Positions 8,078 to 16,368 are shown, counted from the first letter of the stretch. The stretch is DNA of 64,000 nt from UBA1876 sp003446665 (GCA_040616305.1 CP159918.1:1798001-1862000), one strand, 5' to 3'. The notes: generated by a model not told the origin, from the letters alone. Numbers and translations: made by a program.

Positions 8078-8909
8078 ACAGGTCTCCCTCGGGAGAAAAC
8101 AGCGAGGGGACCAGGAAAACATCATGAGGGCGCACCCCTTTGCCGCGAATGCCGTTTACCAATATTCTTGCGGCAAGGACCCCCATTTCGAAAGCGGGGT
8201 ATTCGAGCACCCAGAAACCACAAAAAAGGGCCTCTTTTCGGGAACCGCTGATGACGTAATCGTCACATGGTTCACGAAAAGAGGTTGTATTTTCTTCCCG
8301 GGGCATCCCGTCCATAACGTGCAGGATACCTCGTGCTTTTTTGACTTCGACACCCAGCAAACCGTCCAGACCAGTGAAAAGGGCTCCGTCGCCCTCCCGG
8401 TAAATAATTTCCCGTCCGGCTGCCAGAGCTTTCAATGCCTGGGCCGCAGCCTCCATGTCTACCGACACATTTGTGCTCCCGGGATTATAACTGCCCACAG
8501 AAACTACCGGTACATCTACCTCGTATTGCTTTTTGCAATCCAGTAAGATGAGCCCGTCGACGCGCCGGGAGACAAGACGCTGTATGGCGTGGTTTTGCCT
8601 GCTGACCTCACTTCCGGCTTCTTTGACGATACAATCCAGACCCAGGCGTCCCAGTACCCTTTCCAGGCCTGAAAGAAAGGCTCCCGTCCAGGGCGAGGCC
8701 AAATCCCCGAAAACCACCCCTATGAGATCGTTGGTGCGGCTCGAAAGCCCCCTTGCTACCGCGTCGGGACGGTAACCCAAACGCTTGACGGCGGCCCAGA
8801 CCTTTTCGCTGGTCGCCTGGCTGATTCTGGCGTCCCCCCTGAGCACGCGACTGACGGTGGCCTTGTTGACTCCAGCCGCCGCCGCGACATCAGCCATAGT
8901 TATTTTCAT
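7995..8909 (-). CDS. LacI/GalR-family transcriptional regulator, atypical effector domain
   Basis: Residues 1-60 hold a textbook LacI helix-turn-helix and hinge: ADVAAAAGVNKATVSRVLRG followed by KRLGYRPDAVARGLSSRT. The effector domain (about 60-300) begins normally (IGVVFGDLASPWTGAFLSGL, RRVDGLILLDC) but is short and lacks the usual VVGFDD segment, so its ligand may be unusual. The start at 8909 is chosen because AGGGGG lies 7 nt upstream; the ATG two codons earlier would sit on top of it. The gene converges on, and its 3' end overlaps by 83 nt, the homoserine dehydrogenase gene. A palindromic site 23 bp upstream suggests autoregulation. Confidence 0.85.
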   Translation of the reverse strand: MKITMADVAAAAGVNKATVSRVLRGDARISQATSEKVWAAVKRLGYRPDAVARGLSSRTNDLIGVVFGDLASPWTGAFLSGLERVLGRLGLDCIVKEAGSEVSRQNHAIQRLVSRRVDGLILLDCKKQYEVDVPVVSVGSYNPGSTNVSVDMEAAAQALKALAAGREIIYREGDGALFTGLDGLLGVEVKKARGILHVMDGMPREENTTSFREPCDDYVISGSRKEALFCGFWVLEYPAFEMGVLAARILVNGIRGKGVRPHDVFLVPSLFSPEGDLFIPSSCEWKEYPSAGPARFPRGPHQGR

Positions 8910-8932
8910 GAACATGCCCCCTGTGATTATTT

Positions 8933-8948
8933 ATGATACCGGTTGCAT
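8933..8948. promoter_or_regulatory. Putative LacI-family operator
   Basis: ATGATACCGGTTGCAT is a 16-bp dyad with a CCGG centre and 6 of 8 matching half-site positions. This is the classic LacI-family operator shape (ACCGGT core). It lies just upstream of the LacI-type gene, consistent with self-control. Confidence 0.6.
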
Positions 8949-9038
8949 GATTTTAGGCAACAAAAAATATAGATGCGATCCAGGCCTTTCCTGGCACATA
9001 AAGGATTTTCTGATATTTCATTTAGATCAACCTGCCAT

Positions 9039-9078
9039 AAAAAAAGCGGAGCATCCAAAAAGTTGGCGGCTCCGCTTT
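9039..9078 (-). terminator. Intrinsic terminator of the nucleoside kinase gene
   Basis: A 10-bp perfect stem (AAAGCGGAGC 9043-9052 with 9069-9078) is followed on the minus strand by a run of seven T (9045-9039). It lies 34 bp after the kinase stop codon. Confidence 0.88.
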
Positions 9079-9111
9079 CTCAAGCCTGTTTCCTGCTTAA
9101 TTCCCTCGCTT

Positions 9112-10755
9112 TTAGACGCTGAATCCGCTCCCGCCTATGAATTCACGAAGGATGGAATCGTTAGGCACAGTATCGGAGGGGATGAAGGGGATGAAACGCA
9201 GGATACCCAGCAGCCGCTGCGCGTCCCCATAAACGCAAGATGTCTCGCCAATAGTCCTCAAAAGGGGTTCGGCGTACCCTTTCAAGACCGAAAGCTCGTA
9301 CACGAGGGCCGAGTTGAACATCTCGTCGGCTCCTTCCTGGTACGGAAAAATGTACTCCTGCGCCCCGCGAATTACCGACGGCCACTGTGCAAGCGTGGTT
9401 TCTGGATCTTTCGCGCGCTGCCTGTAATCCCTCACCAGGCGCCTGAGGAGCCGGTTATCGGTGGTGCTTGTGCGGTTATGCTGGTCAAGGCTGATTCCAG
9501 TGAGGGGGGAAACATAGATCTTGAAAACGGAAGAACGGGAGATATGCCGGAAAAGACGGTCGTTCAACCCATGTATACCCTCAACTATCAGGACACCCTT
9601 GGACCCCAGCATTTTTTCGGGACCCTCTTCACGTTTCCCGGTCACGAAATTGAATCTGGGCAGACGAACGTTTTCCCCGCCCAGTAAACGCTCGAGGTGA
9701 TCGTTGACCAGATCGATATCAAGGGCTTCGATGGATTCAAAATCGTAGTTGCCTTCCTCGTCTTTAGGTGTTTTTTCACGGTCCACAAAATAATCGTCGA
9801 GAGAAATGGCCAGTGGATGTTTGCCGCAGACCATCAAATGGACGGCCAACCGCTTGGCGCTCGTTGTTTTGCCGGACCCCGAAGGCCCGGCAATGCAGAC
9901 AAGGCGGATGTCGGGCCTTGAGGAAATTTCTTCCGCCAGGTGGTTAAACCGTTGATTATGCAACGCCTCCGAAACCAGTATCAGCTCCTTCGCGCGCCCG
10001 GCGGTTACATGGCGGTGCAGGCTCTCCATGGTACCCACATCCAGGATATCCAGCCACTTGGAGTACTCCTGAAACACATCGGCAAGTTTCCGCGGCGGCC
10101 TGAAAGGCGGTAATTCACTTGGAGATGAAACAGTCGGGAACCGAAGTACGAAACCGTCCCTGAAGGGGACGAGGTCGTACGAATCGACGTAACCGGCGGA
10201 AGGCGCCAAAGGAACATACAAATACCCGTAGTGTCCCTCACATCTGTAGGCCACGACAGGATCGACGCCGGTCCAGTGAAGCAGGTTGGCCTTTGATTCA
10301 TCCCCCTGGGACTCGAAAACCCGTCGTGCCTTGTCAAGGGGAAGAATCACCATTTCTATGGGCACATCTCTCCGTATAAGATCGTCAAGACCTTCCTTTA
10401 GCCGTTCGAGAGCACCTTCTCTGGCGATCTCTTCGGCGAATTCGCAAAAATAGCCGTCGCTGATCGAGTGCCTGATAAAAACGTCCGTCCCGAGTGTTTT
10501 TTTTGCAGCTATGACGAGCAGGAAACTCAAGGTGCTCCTGTATACGGACATCCCCTCGAACCCGGTGGTATCGACAAAATCGACCTCGGCATCTTCATCT
10601 AGAACCCAGCTGAGGGGCCTGAGATAATGATTGACGTGCCAGGCCACTATCTTCCTGTTTCCCGAGGATCCCAGCTCCCTCAGGATATCCTTGCCGGACT
10701 TGGGCTTTTCCGAGGTCATCCGCTTTTGCCCATCGATTCTGATTTCGTATCCCAT
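9112..10755 (-). CDS. Uridine kinase-like nucleoside kinase with ThrRS-like N-terminal region
   Basis: A 547-residue protein. The N-terminal ~250 residues resemble the TGS/second additional domain of threonyl-tRNA synthetase (segments HVNHYLRPLSWVLDEDAEVD and IRHSISDGYFCEF). Residues ~285-500 form a phosphoribulokinase/uridine kinase domain with Walker A GPSGSGKTTSAKRLA, the LDDYFVDREKTP motif, PRFNFVTGKR and the lid region DNRLLRRLVRDYRQR. This architecture is known from the uridine-kinase-related proteins of Thermotoga and many Firmicutes, which phosphorylate nucleosides with broad or poorly defined specificity. It ends with its own terminator. The divergent front end suggests an RNA- or ligand-sensing role, but that is inference. 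Confidence 0.85.
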   Translation of the reverse strand: MGYEIRIDGQKRMTSEKPKSGKDILRELGSSGNRKIVAWHVNHYLRPLSWVLDEDAEVDFVDTTGFEGMSVYRSTLSFLLVIAAKKTLGTDVFIRHSISDGYFCEFAEEIAREGALERLKEGLDDLIRRDVPIEMVILPLDKARRVFESQGDESKANLLHWTGVDPVVAYRCEGHYGYLYVPLAPSAGYVDSYDLVPFRDGFVLRFPTVSSPSELPPFRPPRKLADVFQEYSKWLDILDVGTMESLHRHVTAGRAKELILVSEALHNQRFNHLAEEISSRPDIRLVCIAGPSGSGKTTSAKRLAVHLMVCGKHPLAISLDDYFVDREKTPKDEEGNYDFESIEALDIDLVNDHLERLLGGENVRLPRFNFVTGKREEGPEKMLGSKGVLIVEGIHGLNDRLFRHISRSSVFKIYVSPLTGISLDQHNRTSTTDNRLLRRLVRDYRQRAKDPETTLAQWPSVIRGAQEYIFPYQEGADEMFNSALVYELSVLKGYAEPLLRTIGETSCVYGDAQRLLGILRFIPFIPSDTVPNDSILREFIGGSGFSV

Positions 10756-10812
10756 TGTTCAGGGCCTCTTTTTATTTATTGGATTCCATATGTCATTCAG
10801 TAAAGAACGATT

Positions 10813-11808
10813 TTACACGTTTTCTGGTGCATCTTCCTGCAGTGGCGTTTCATCAGGCGTTTCCACGGACTCGTCGGTTTTTAGGGTCGGCCTGCCCGGC
10901 ATGTCGCCCTCGACGACTTCCAGATCCATGTTGCCGGCCCATTCATGGAAGGAAGAATCGTAGTTTCTCGCCTTTTCGAAACCGGCCATGCGCAGAACCA
11001 TGACCATATAGGCGGACCTGACCCCCGCGGTGTCGTAAACCACTATTTCGTCTTCCTGCGAGATGCCGTAGCTTGCCATAAGAGTTCTGATCTCTTCGAC
11101 AGACTTTACGGTCTGGTCTTCCCGGAATACAGAATCGAGGGGGATATTGAGGGCACCCGGGATGTGGCCGCCTCGCTTCTCCTGAAATATCCTGGCCCCC
11201 TTGTACTCGAAAGGCGTACGCACGTCTATGACGACCACTTCATCCAGTTTTTCTTTGAGCCACGGTGTGGTAACCTTGTATCCTCCCTGGAAGGAGGGTA
11301 TTTTAAAGGCACGTGCTTTCGGCGCTACACTCGTTGTGGATACCTTGCCTCCAGCGGCACGCCAGGCCGAAAAACCGCCTTCAAGCATCCGTGAGTTCTC
11401 TATTCCCGAAAGTCTCATGATCCATACAACCCAGCCGTCCTGACCCCATCCTCCGGGGTCCGCGTAGGCTATGACGGGTTTTTTGCCATCGATGCCCAGT
11501 GCCCCTATTTTTTGGGCCAGCTTGTCTTTTTCGAAGATTTCACCCCATCCGGGTGTTCCTGGTTGACCATTGACGTTTGCAAAATAGGTCCACTCGGCAT
11601 TGACTGCTCCGGGAATGTGTCCTTTTTCGTAGAGGGTCTTGGGCCTGGCGTCAATCACGACGACTTTGTCAAGATTTTCCTGCAACCACTGCGCACCGAC
11701 ATAAAGAGACTCCCTGGTTGCCTCTTCCGAGAAAACCGGCGAGAGAAGACACAGCAGAATCGCTACACCTGTGACACAAATCTTGATAGATTTCCTTCGC
11801 AACTTCAT
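10813..11808 (-). CDS. Exported tandem-rhodanese protein lacking both active-site cysteines
   Basis: After a signal peptide (MKLRRKSIKICVTGVAILL..., cleavage near VFS-EE) two rhodanese homology domains follow (about residues 35-160 and 180-300), each with the entry motif VVIDAR/VVIDVR and the GHIPGA motif. In sulfurtransferases the active loop is CxxGxRS-like; here the first loop reads YADPGGWGQDG and the second YDTAGVRSAY, with Asp where Cys should be. Neither domain can carry a persulfide by the usual mechanism, so it may be a binding protein rather than an enzyme. The start is uncertain (11811, 11808 or a downstream TTG) because GAGAGG lies very close. It follows the ProXVW operon after a terminator hairpin. 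Confidence 0.8.
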   Translation of the reverse strand: MKLRRKSIKICVTGVAILLCLLSPVFSEEATRESLYVGAQWLQENLDKVVVIDARPKTLYEKGHIPGAVNAEWTYFANVNGQPGTPGWGEIFEKDKLAQKIGALGIDGKKPVIAYADPGGWGQDGWVVWIMRLSGIENSRMLEGGFSAWRAAGGKVSTTSVAPKARAFKIPSFQGGYKVTTPWLKEKLDEVVVIDVRTPFEYKGARIFQEKRGGHIPGALNIPLDSVFREDQTVKSVEEIRTLMASYGISQEDEIVVYDTAGVRSAYMVMVLRMAGFEKARNYDSSFHEWAGNMDLEVVEGDMPGRPTLKTDESVETPDETPLQEDAPENV

Positions 11809-11828
11809 CATCCTCTCACTGATATTCG

Positions 11829-11868
11829 AAAAGCCCCTCAGGGCATGGATATTGTACCCGGAGGGGCT
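11829..11868 (-). terminator. Terminator after the betaine-type transporter operon
   Basis: An 8-bp stem (AGCCCCTC 11832-11839 with 11861-11868) followed on the minus strand by TTTT lies between the permease stop and the rhodanese start. It may act as a partial terminator for the downstream rhodanese gene. Confidence 0.65.
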
Positions 11869-11919
11869 CTCAAAAACCAATGACCAATTTAGACGATTCG
11901 ACTCAGCCTGTCTGAGATG

Positions 11920-12774
11920 TCATGCCCTTTTTTGTGGATCCCACTTTTTAGCCATACCCTGGGTGATCCTGTCGATGACGATGGCCATGATCACAATGCC
12001 AAGACCTGCTTCGAACCCGCGTCCCACGTCTATCCTGTTGATGGCCAGAAGCACTTCCTGTCCCAGGCCTCGGGCACCGATCATGGAAGCGATTACGACC
12101 ATGGCCAGCGCCATCATCGTGGTCTGGTTGACCCCTGCCAGAATCGAGGGCATGGCCAAAGGTATACGAACTTCCGTCAGAAGTTGCCATCTTGTCGCCC
12201 CATAAGCGCGAGCCGCCTCCTGGGCAGGTTTCGGCACCAGCTGTATACCGAGGCTGGTAAGTCGTATAACCGGCGGGAGAGCATAGATCAAGGTGGCGAG
12301 AATGGCCGGCACCTTGCCAAGGCCGAAAAGCATCATGGCCGGTATGAGATAGACGAAACTCGGCATGGTTTGCATAGCGTCAAGCACGGGTCGGACTATC
12401 AGGTCAAACACCTTCACCTCAGCCATCAGGATTCCGACGGGGATTCCTATGACCAGGGCGAGGACCACCGACGTTATGACTATCGCCAACGTCTCGATAG
12501 CCAATCCCCATAGCCCGAAAACACCTATTAAAACAGGCATCAGGGACAGAATCACCACGGGGACCACTTTCTTCGTCGCCACCCACGTAAGCGCCGCTAT
12601 TACCACAATGTACCCCCACCAGGGCACTAACTGAAGCGTCCCCTGAATCGAAAGCAAAAGTTTCAGCAAACCATCGGAAAAGGCGTCGAAGCCTTCCCCA
12701 TATTCACTAAGGAGCCAGCGTACAGCGGCATTGACCTGAGGTGCGATGTGATATTCCCAAGATGAGGGAAACAT
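11920..12774 (-). CDS. proW: Glycine betaine/proline-type ABC transporter permease
   Basis: A 284-residue inner-membrane permease with about six to seven helices and the family coupling motif region EAARAYGATRWQLLTEVRIP near residue 190, which contacts the ATPase. DAMQTMPSFVYLIPAMMLFG is characteristic of ProW/OpuAB proteins for quaternary amines. The ATG at 12774 begins one base after the ATPase stop, so translation is coupled; a start ten codons earlier would lie inside the ATPase gene. The neighbours are the ATPase and binding protein in the order proX-proV-proW. Substrate is probably glycine betaine or a related betaine, not proven. Confidence 0.9.
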   Translation of the reverse strand: MFPSSWEYHIAPQVNAAVRWLLSEYGEGFDAFSDGLLKLLLSIQGTLQLVPWWGYIVVIAALTWVATKKVVPVVILSLMPVLIGVFGLWGLAIETLAIVITSVVLALVIGIPVGILMAEVKVFDLIVRPVLDAMQTMPSFVYLIPAMMLFGLGKVPAILATLIYALPPVIRLTSLGIQLVPKPAQEAARAYGATRWQLLTEVRIPLAMPSILAGVNQTTMMALAMVVIASMIGARGLGQEVLLAINRIDVGRGFEAGLGIVIMAIVIDRITQGMAKKWDPQKRA

Positions 12775-12775
12775 T

Positions 12776-13744
12776 TCAGTCCACCACCTTTTCCGACTGA
12801 GCACAAGCCTTGGCGAACTTTTCCATCTGCTCGTCGGCCTTCCTTATTTCGTCCCGCTTGTCCTGCACAAACCGCGCCACGTAGTCGTCTGCGGGGTTGG
12901 CGAAGATCTCCGCAGGTTTTCCTATCTGAACTATGCTCCCGTTCCGCATAACCGCCATACGGTCGCCAAGGCGCATAGCCTCGTCAAGATCGTGGGTTAC
13001 GAAGAAGATGGTCTTGTGCATTTCTTCCTGGAGACGCACCAGCTCGTCCTGCATTTCCCTTCTTATCAGCGGGTCCAGCCCGCTGAAGGGCTCGTCCATC
13101 AAAAGCACTGGCGACTCTACCACCAACGCTCGCGCAATGCCGACGCGCTGCCTCATACCACCGCTAAGGGAGGTCGGGTAATAGTTGGCCCATTTTTCGA
13201 GCCCCACAGTTTTCAGGGCTTCCCTGGCACGCCTCTGGCGTTCCTTTTTGGGAACCCCTTGCAGCTTCAAGCCGAAGGCGACGTTCTCGACTACGCTCTT
13301 GTGGGGAAGCAGACCGTAGTGCTGAAACACCATAGCCACCTGGTGTCTCCTGAATTCGGTCAGTTCCTTCTTGTTCATAGCCGTCACGTCGTAGCCGTTT
13401 ATAACCACCTGGCCATTGCTTGGTTCAACAAGCCGAAGGAGACAGCGAATCAATGTCGATTTGCCGCTCCCGGAGAGGCCCATTATGATGAAAACCTCTC
13501 CGGGGTTGACTTCAAGCGACACGTCCCTGACGGCGACGACGGATTCCTCCGACTCATCCAGCGATTTGATAAGGTCTTCGTCCTCCACGTCAATGTCTAC
13601 ATCCTTCGGGGCATACACCTTCCATAATTCATTGATCTTTATTGCTGCCTGCTTCTCTTCCCCGGAATGGGACTGTTTCCCTTTTATTTCAGGGCTTCCA
13701 GGACTTTCTTCCGGGTTTCTTCGTCTGGTATCCATTTCGTCCAT
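12776..13744 (-). CDS. proV: Glycine betaine/proline-type ABC transporter ATPase
   Basis: A 322-residue cytoplasmic ATPase with Walker A GLSGSGKST, Q-loop VFQHYGLLPH, signature LSGGMRQRVGIARAL and Walker B VLLMDEPFSGLDPL, all typical of ProV/OpuAA. An extra acidic insertion (DVDIDVEDEDLIKSLDESEE) lies just before the Walker A strand. C-terminal CBS domains of many ProV proteins are missing; instead about 40 charged residues close the protein, so osmotic sensing through CBS is not expected. The only usable start codons (13744, 13735) lie inside the end of the binding-protein gene, giving a 61- or 52-nt overlap. Confidence 0.9.
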   Translation of the reverse strand: MDEMDTRRRNPEESPGSPEIKGKQSHSGEEKQAAIKINELWKVYAPKDVDIDVEDEDLIKSLDESEESVVAVRDVSLEVNPGEVFIIMGLSGSGKSTLIRCLLRLVEPSNGQVVINGYDVTAMNKKELTEFRRHQVAMVFQHYGLLPHKSVVENVAFGLKLQGVPKKERQRRAREALKTVGLEKWANYYPTSLSGGMRQRVGIARALVVESPVLLMDEPFSGLDPLIRREMQDELVRLQEEMHKTIFFVTHDLDEAMRLGDRMAVMRNGSIVQIGKPAEIFANPADDYVARFVQDKRDEIRKADEQMEKFAKACAQSEKVVD

Positions 13745-14685
13745 GCGTCTTCATACTCCTTCAAGAACCAGATTGCCGCATCTTCCACCGTGGCCTCTTC
13801 CTGCTGCATGTAGGCCAGGGCAGCATTGTTTTGCTCGAGGCTGGTTTCGTAGTTTGCCAAAAATGTCAGTATTTCTGGGTTTTTCCTGGCGAATTCGGTG
13901 TTTATGCCGATGTGAACCCTGGCGGCCGGGAACGCGCAACCATAGCTTTTACCTTCTCCCCATTTCTCGGGATCATAAGGAGGTTCTTCCAGCCTTGTCA
14001 TATCAAGCATTCCCATGATCCATTCGGGTTCCCAGTAATAGGCGAGTACAGGGTTTCCTCTTTGGTAGGCTGTCACTATCGCAGTGGCAAGGGCTGTCTG
14101 GGAGCCCGGGCCGAAGGCCTGGTAGGTGTCGGTGAGCCCGTAGGCATCCAGTTTCTTCATGTTTATGTCGTGCACCACCCAGCCCGGTATGGCGTTGTAA
14201 AACCGTCCTTTTTTCGGGTTTTCGGGGTCCTTGAAGAGCTCCCAGTACTTCGGAAGGTCGAAGACGGACTTCAGATCTGGTGCCATGGGCTCGATGCCCC
14301 TTTCCGGGTCCCCCTCGATCACGTAAGTCGGCACGTACCACCCCTGAGGAGAATCCGGAAAGGTCGGTCCCAGGTCTATTACAGCCTTGTTTCTCCCGAC
14401 CGCTTCGTTGTACCACTCGAGGACGTTGTCTACCCACATTTCCATGGCGATGTCCACATCGCCTTTGGCGAGTCCCGTGAGTCCCGGAACGGACTCGGCA
14501 AAAAGATATTCCGGCTTGAATCCGTACCCGTGCTCAAGAACAAAACCTGCTATCCTGTTGTGCATCTGGACGCTGTTCCAGCTGAAATCTACAAAGGTAA
14601 CGTTCTTTTCCTGAGCCAAAGCTCCTCCGCTCATGCAAAGCAAGGAAACCAAAACTGCCAGAATAATTCCCGAAGCTTTCTTCAT
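13684..14685 (-). CDS. proX: Glycine betaine/quaternary amine substrate-binding protein (OpuAC type)
   Basis: A 333-residue exported solute receptor. The signal peptide is MKKASGIILAVLVSLLCMSG with cleavage near ALAQ-E. The mature part is a type II periplasmic-binding fold of the OpuAC family; VTFVDFSWNSVQMHNRIAGF, DIAMEMWVDNVLEWYN and AYYWEPEWIMGM carry the aromatic residues that in homologues cage the trimethylammonium group. AGGAGG lies 9 nt before the ATG at 14685, which decides the start over in-frame codons 40 residues upstream. It heads the proX-proV-proW transcript. Betaines can serve as osmolytes or be fermented by anaerobes; no reductase genes are in the window. Confidence 0.9.
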   Translation of the reverse strand: MKKASGIILAVLVSLLCMSGGALAQEKNVTFVDFSWNSVQMHNRIAGFVLEHGYGFKPEYLFAESVPGLTGLAKGDVDIAMEMWVDNVLEWYNEAVGRNKAVIDLGPTFPDSPQGWYVPTYVIEGDPERGIEPMAPDLKSVFDLPKYWELFKDPENPKKGRFYNAIPGWVVHDINMKKLDAYGLTDTYQAFGPGSQTALATAIVTAYQRGNPVLAYYWEPEWIMGMLDMTRLEEPPYDPEKWGEGKSYGCAFPAARVHIGINTEFARKNPEILTFLANYETSLEQNNAALAYMQQEEATVEDAAIWFLKEYEDAWTKWIPDEETRKKVLEALK

Positions 14686-14743
14686 TATTTGAATCCTCCT
14701 TTTAAAACCGCGTAAAACTTTGCACTGTTTTAAAAAACCTCCA

Positions 14744-15070
14744 CTAACCCTTTTGCGACGACAGGTCTCCTGAGTGTTTTTTGAGGGATTCGACCTCCCT
14801 TTCAAGCTCCTCGACCCGCTGTTTCAAAGACTCGACCTCGCTGATCAGTTTCCACTGCGTATTCAGGGAAAGTCTTTGCTTCTCCCTGGCCGCGGCAATA
14901 TGTTCGCGGACGATGGTGTTGCGGTATAACGTCGATCTGGCGACGCCGGTTCGCCTTGCGACGGAAATAAAGTCTACCTCTTCGCTGGCTTCCGTCATCT
15001 CTTCTATCGCCCTGTCCACAGCCTCTATGAGAGAAGGTTTTTCGTGCCTGGTTCTTTGCTTTTCATGCAT
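14744..15070 (-). CDS. Small HTH/coiled-coil protein resembling Tn554 TnpC (DUF6262-like)
   Basis: A 108-residue cytoplasmic protein: residues ~15-60 contain a helix-turn-helix (VDFISVARRTGVARSTLYRN) and residues ~65-105 a heptad-rich coiled coil (LISEVESLKQRVEELEREVE). The layout resembles TnpC of the Tn554 family, an accessory DNA-binding protein of tyrosine-recombinase transposons, yet no recombinase is adjacent. It reads in the same direction as proXVW and ends 58 bp before proX, so it could be a captured regulator of that transporter. GGAGGTG lies 13 nt before the ATG, somewhat far. A 14-bp palindrome lies in its leader. Confidence 0.7.
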   Translation of the reverse strand: MHEKQRTRHEKPSLIEAVDRAIEEMTEASEEVDFISVARRTGVARSTLYRNTIVREHIAAAREKQRLSLNTQWKLISEVESLKQRVEELEREVESLKKHSGDLSSQKG

Positions 15071-15120
15071 CGTAGGTTTCTTTCACCTCCCTCGGAATAC
15101 CGCGGGGACTGAATTTCCTG

Positions 15121-15134
15121 TTTGCCATGGCAAA
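15121..15134. promoter_or_regulatory. Perfect 14-bp palindrome, candidate operator
   Basis: TTTGCCATGGCAAA lies 51 bp upstream of the TnpC-like HTH gene start. Position and symmetry suit a repressor site; the cognate protein is unknown. Confidence 0.5.
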
Positions 15135-15373
15135 ACCTTAAACCCTTAAAGCTCATAGATCCTGCGTCAATTCTCTGGTTGCAAAATCCGCTTCTACGCG
15201 CGCAAAAACTTTACCTTTCTCCAAACCGGCAAACCGTCAGGATTTTCTCGAGCGGAAATAATAACCACGCAATACCCGGCCGGAAAAACAAAAAAACGAG
15301 GATATTTGAAGTGCGTTATGCTCCATATTTGCTACATGTGTATTAATACTACGGATGTTTCGTGCTTTTGTCA

Positions 15374-15393
15374 AATGAATGTATACATTCATT
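15374..15393. promoter_or_regulatory. Perfect 20-bp palindrome, candidate GntR (FCD) operator
   Basis: AATGAATGTATACATTCATT is a perfect dyad with a GTATAC centre. FCD-type GntR regulators are known to bind GTATAC-centred sites, and such a regulator is encoded 220 bp to the right. It could also serve the leftward HTH gene. Confidence 0.6.
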
Positions 15394-15553
15394 GCCCCCT
15401 GTTTATTCCAGCCTTTCCTTCACATTCACCGGTCATGAGGGACAATCGCCCGAAGACGAGTTTTTACGAGTGCCTGACTTTCGCTGCTCTAACGTCGCAC
15501 AAATCTTTTACGGAGTAAAACAAGTCTAAAAATTCAGACTATTTTGCACTCTC

Positions 15554-15582
15554 TTGCACAAAAGGTCTGCTTGGTATATAAG
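15554..15582 (+). promoter_or_regulatory. Probable promoter of the GntR-citrate operon
   Basis: TTGCAC (15554-15559) and TATAAG (15577-15582) are 17 bp apart. A small dyad GTGGTCCAC (15592-15600) sits at the expected transcription start and could be the operator; the ribosome site AGGAGGG follows at once. Confidence 0.5.
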
Positions 15583-15613
15583 GTGTACTGGGTGGTCCAC
15601 AGGAGGGACGTTC

Positions 15614-16321
15614 ATGACTGAAAGAAAGCTCAAGCACACCAGGATCTACGAACAGGTTGTAGAAGAGGTTAAGTCCCTCATATCATCGGGGAGATTGTCC
15701 CAGGGAGATCCTCTTCCTCCGGAACGAAAGCTCATGGATGAGTTGGGCGTCAGCCGCAGCTCTCTCAGGGAGGCGTTCAGGGTTCTGGAGCTCATGGGGC
15801 TGATAGAAAGCATACCCGGCAAGGGGCGTTTCGTCAGAAAACCAAGACCGGAGGTAGACGGCAAAAACATGCCGCTGGAGGACGAGGCCATCCTCGAACT
15901 CATGGAAGCCCGACGAGTCCTTGACCCAGCCATAGCAGGCGCCGCGGCCATGCATGCCCTTCCATCGGACCTTACCAAGATAAGGCGAATTCTTTCAAAT
16001 ACGGAAACGCACCTCGATTCTCTTCATGCCCGCGCCCAGTTTGATTTCGACTTTCACCTTCTTCTTGCCGAGGCAACCCACAATTTCATTTTCGTCAATA
16101 TCGTCAAGATGACCTTCAACCTGATAATGGCCACCCACGAAAGGATCTACTCGCTTCTCTCGGACAAGCAGGCTTTCCTCAACGAGCATCGCCTTATTTA
16201 CGACGCCATCGTCGATCATGACATGGCCGGCGCGGCCGCTTTAGCTACACGCCATATAGACAGGGTCTACAAAACCCTGCAGGAATCTTTGGCCCTCGAG
16301 GTCGAAAGCAGGCAACATTGA
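15614..16321 (+). CDS. GntR-family transcriptional regulator, FCD effector domain
   Basis: A 235-residue regulator. The N-terminal winged helix shows LSQGDPLPPERKLMDELGVS and SRSSLREAFRVLELMGLIES, a typical GntR DNA-binding unit; residues ~95-230 form a helical FCD domain with LEARR-like start (LMEARRVLDPAIA) and metal-type ligands in FDFDFHLLLAEATHN and HRLIYDAIVDHD. FCD proteins sense small organic or amino acids, often with a bound metal. AGGAGGG lies 6 nt before the ATG at 15614; an earlier in-frame start would fall inside the promoter. It opens a same-strand series of genes for tricarboxylic acid metabolism and is the likely local controller. Confidence 0.88.
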   Translation: MTERKLKHTRIYEQVVEEVKSLISSGRLSQGDPLPPERKLMDELGVSRSSLREAFRVLELMGLIESIPGKGRFVRKPRPEVDGKNMPLEDEAILELMEARRVLDPAIAGAAAMHALPSDLTKIRRILSNTETHLDSLHARAQFDFDFHLLLAEATHNFIFVNIVKMTFNLIMATHERIYSLLSDKQAFLNEHRLIYDAIVDHDMAGAAALATRHIDRVYKTLQESLALEVESRQH

Positions 16322-16368
16322 AAAGTGAGTGGAGGAGCAACATCAAAAACTATGGGGGGATGTTTCAA

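Larger units (their letters stand above)
15071..15613. other. Divergent 543-bp regulatory interval
   Basis: No credible gene lies here. It holds a ribosome site and a 14-bp palindrome for the leftward HTH gene, a perfect 20-bp palindrome at 15374-15393, a short dyad AGTCT/AGACT (15523-15527 and 15536-15540), and a promoter for the rightward GntR-led operon. Confidence 0.7.
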
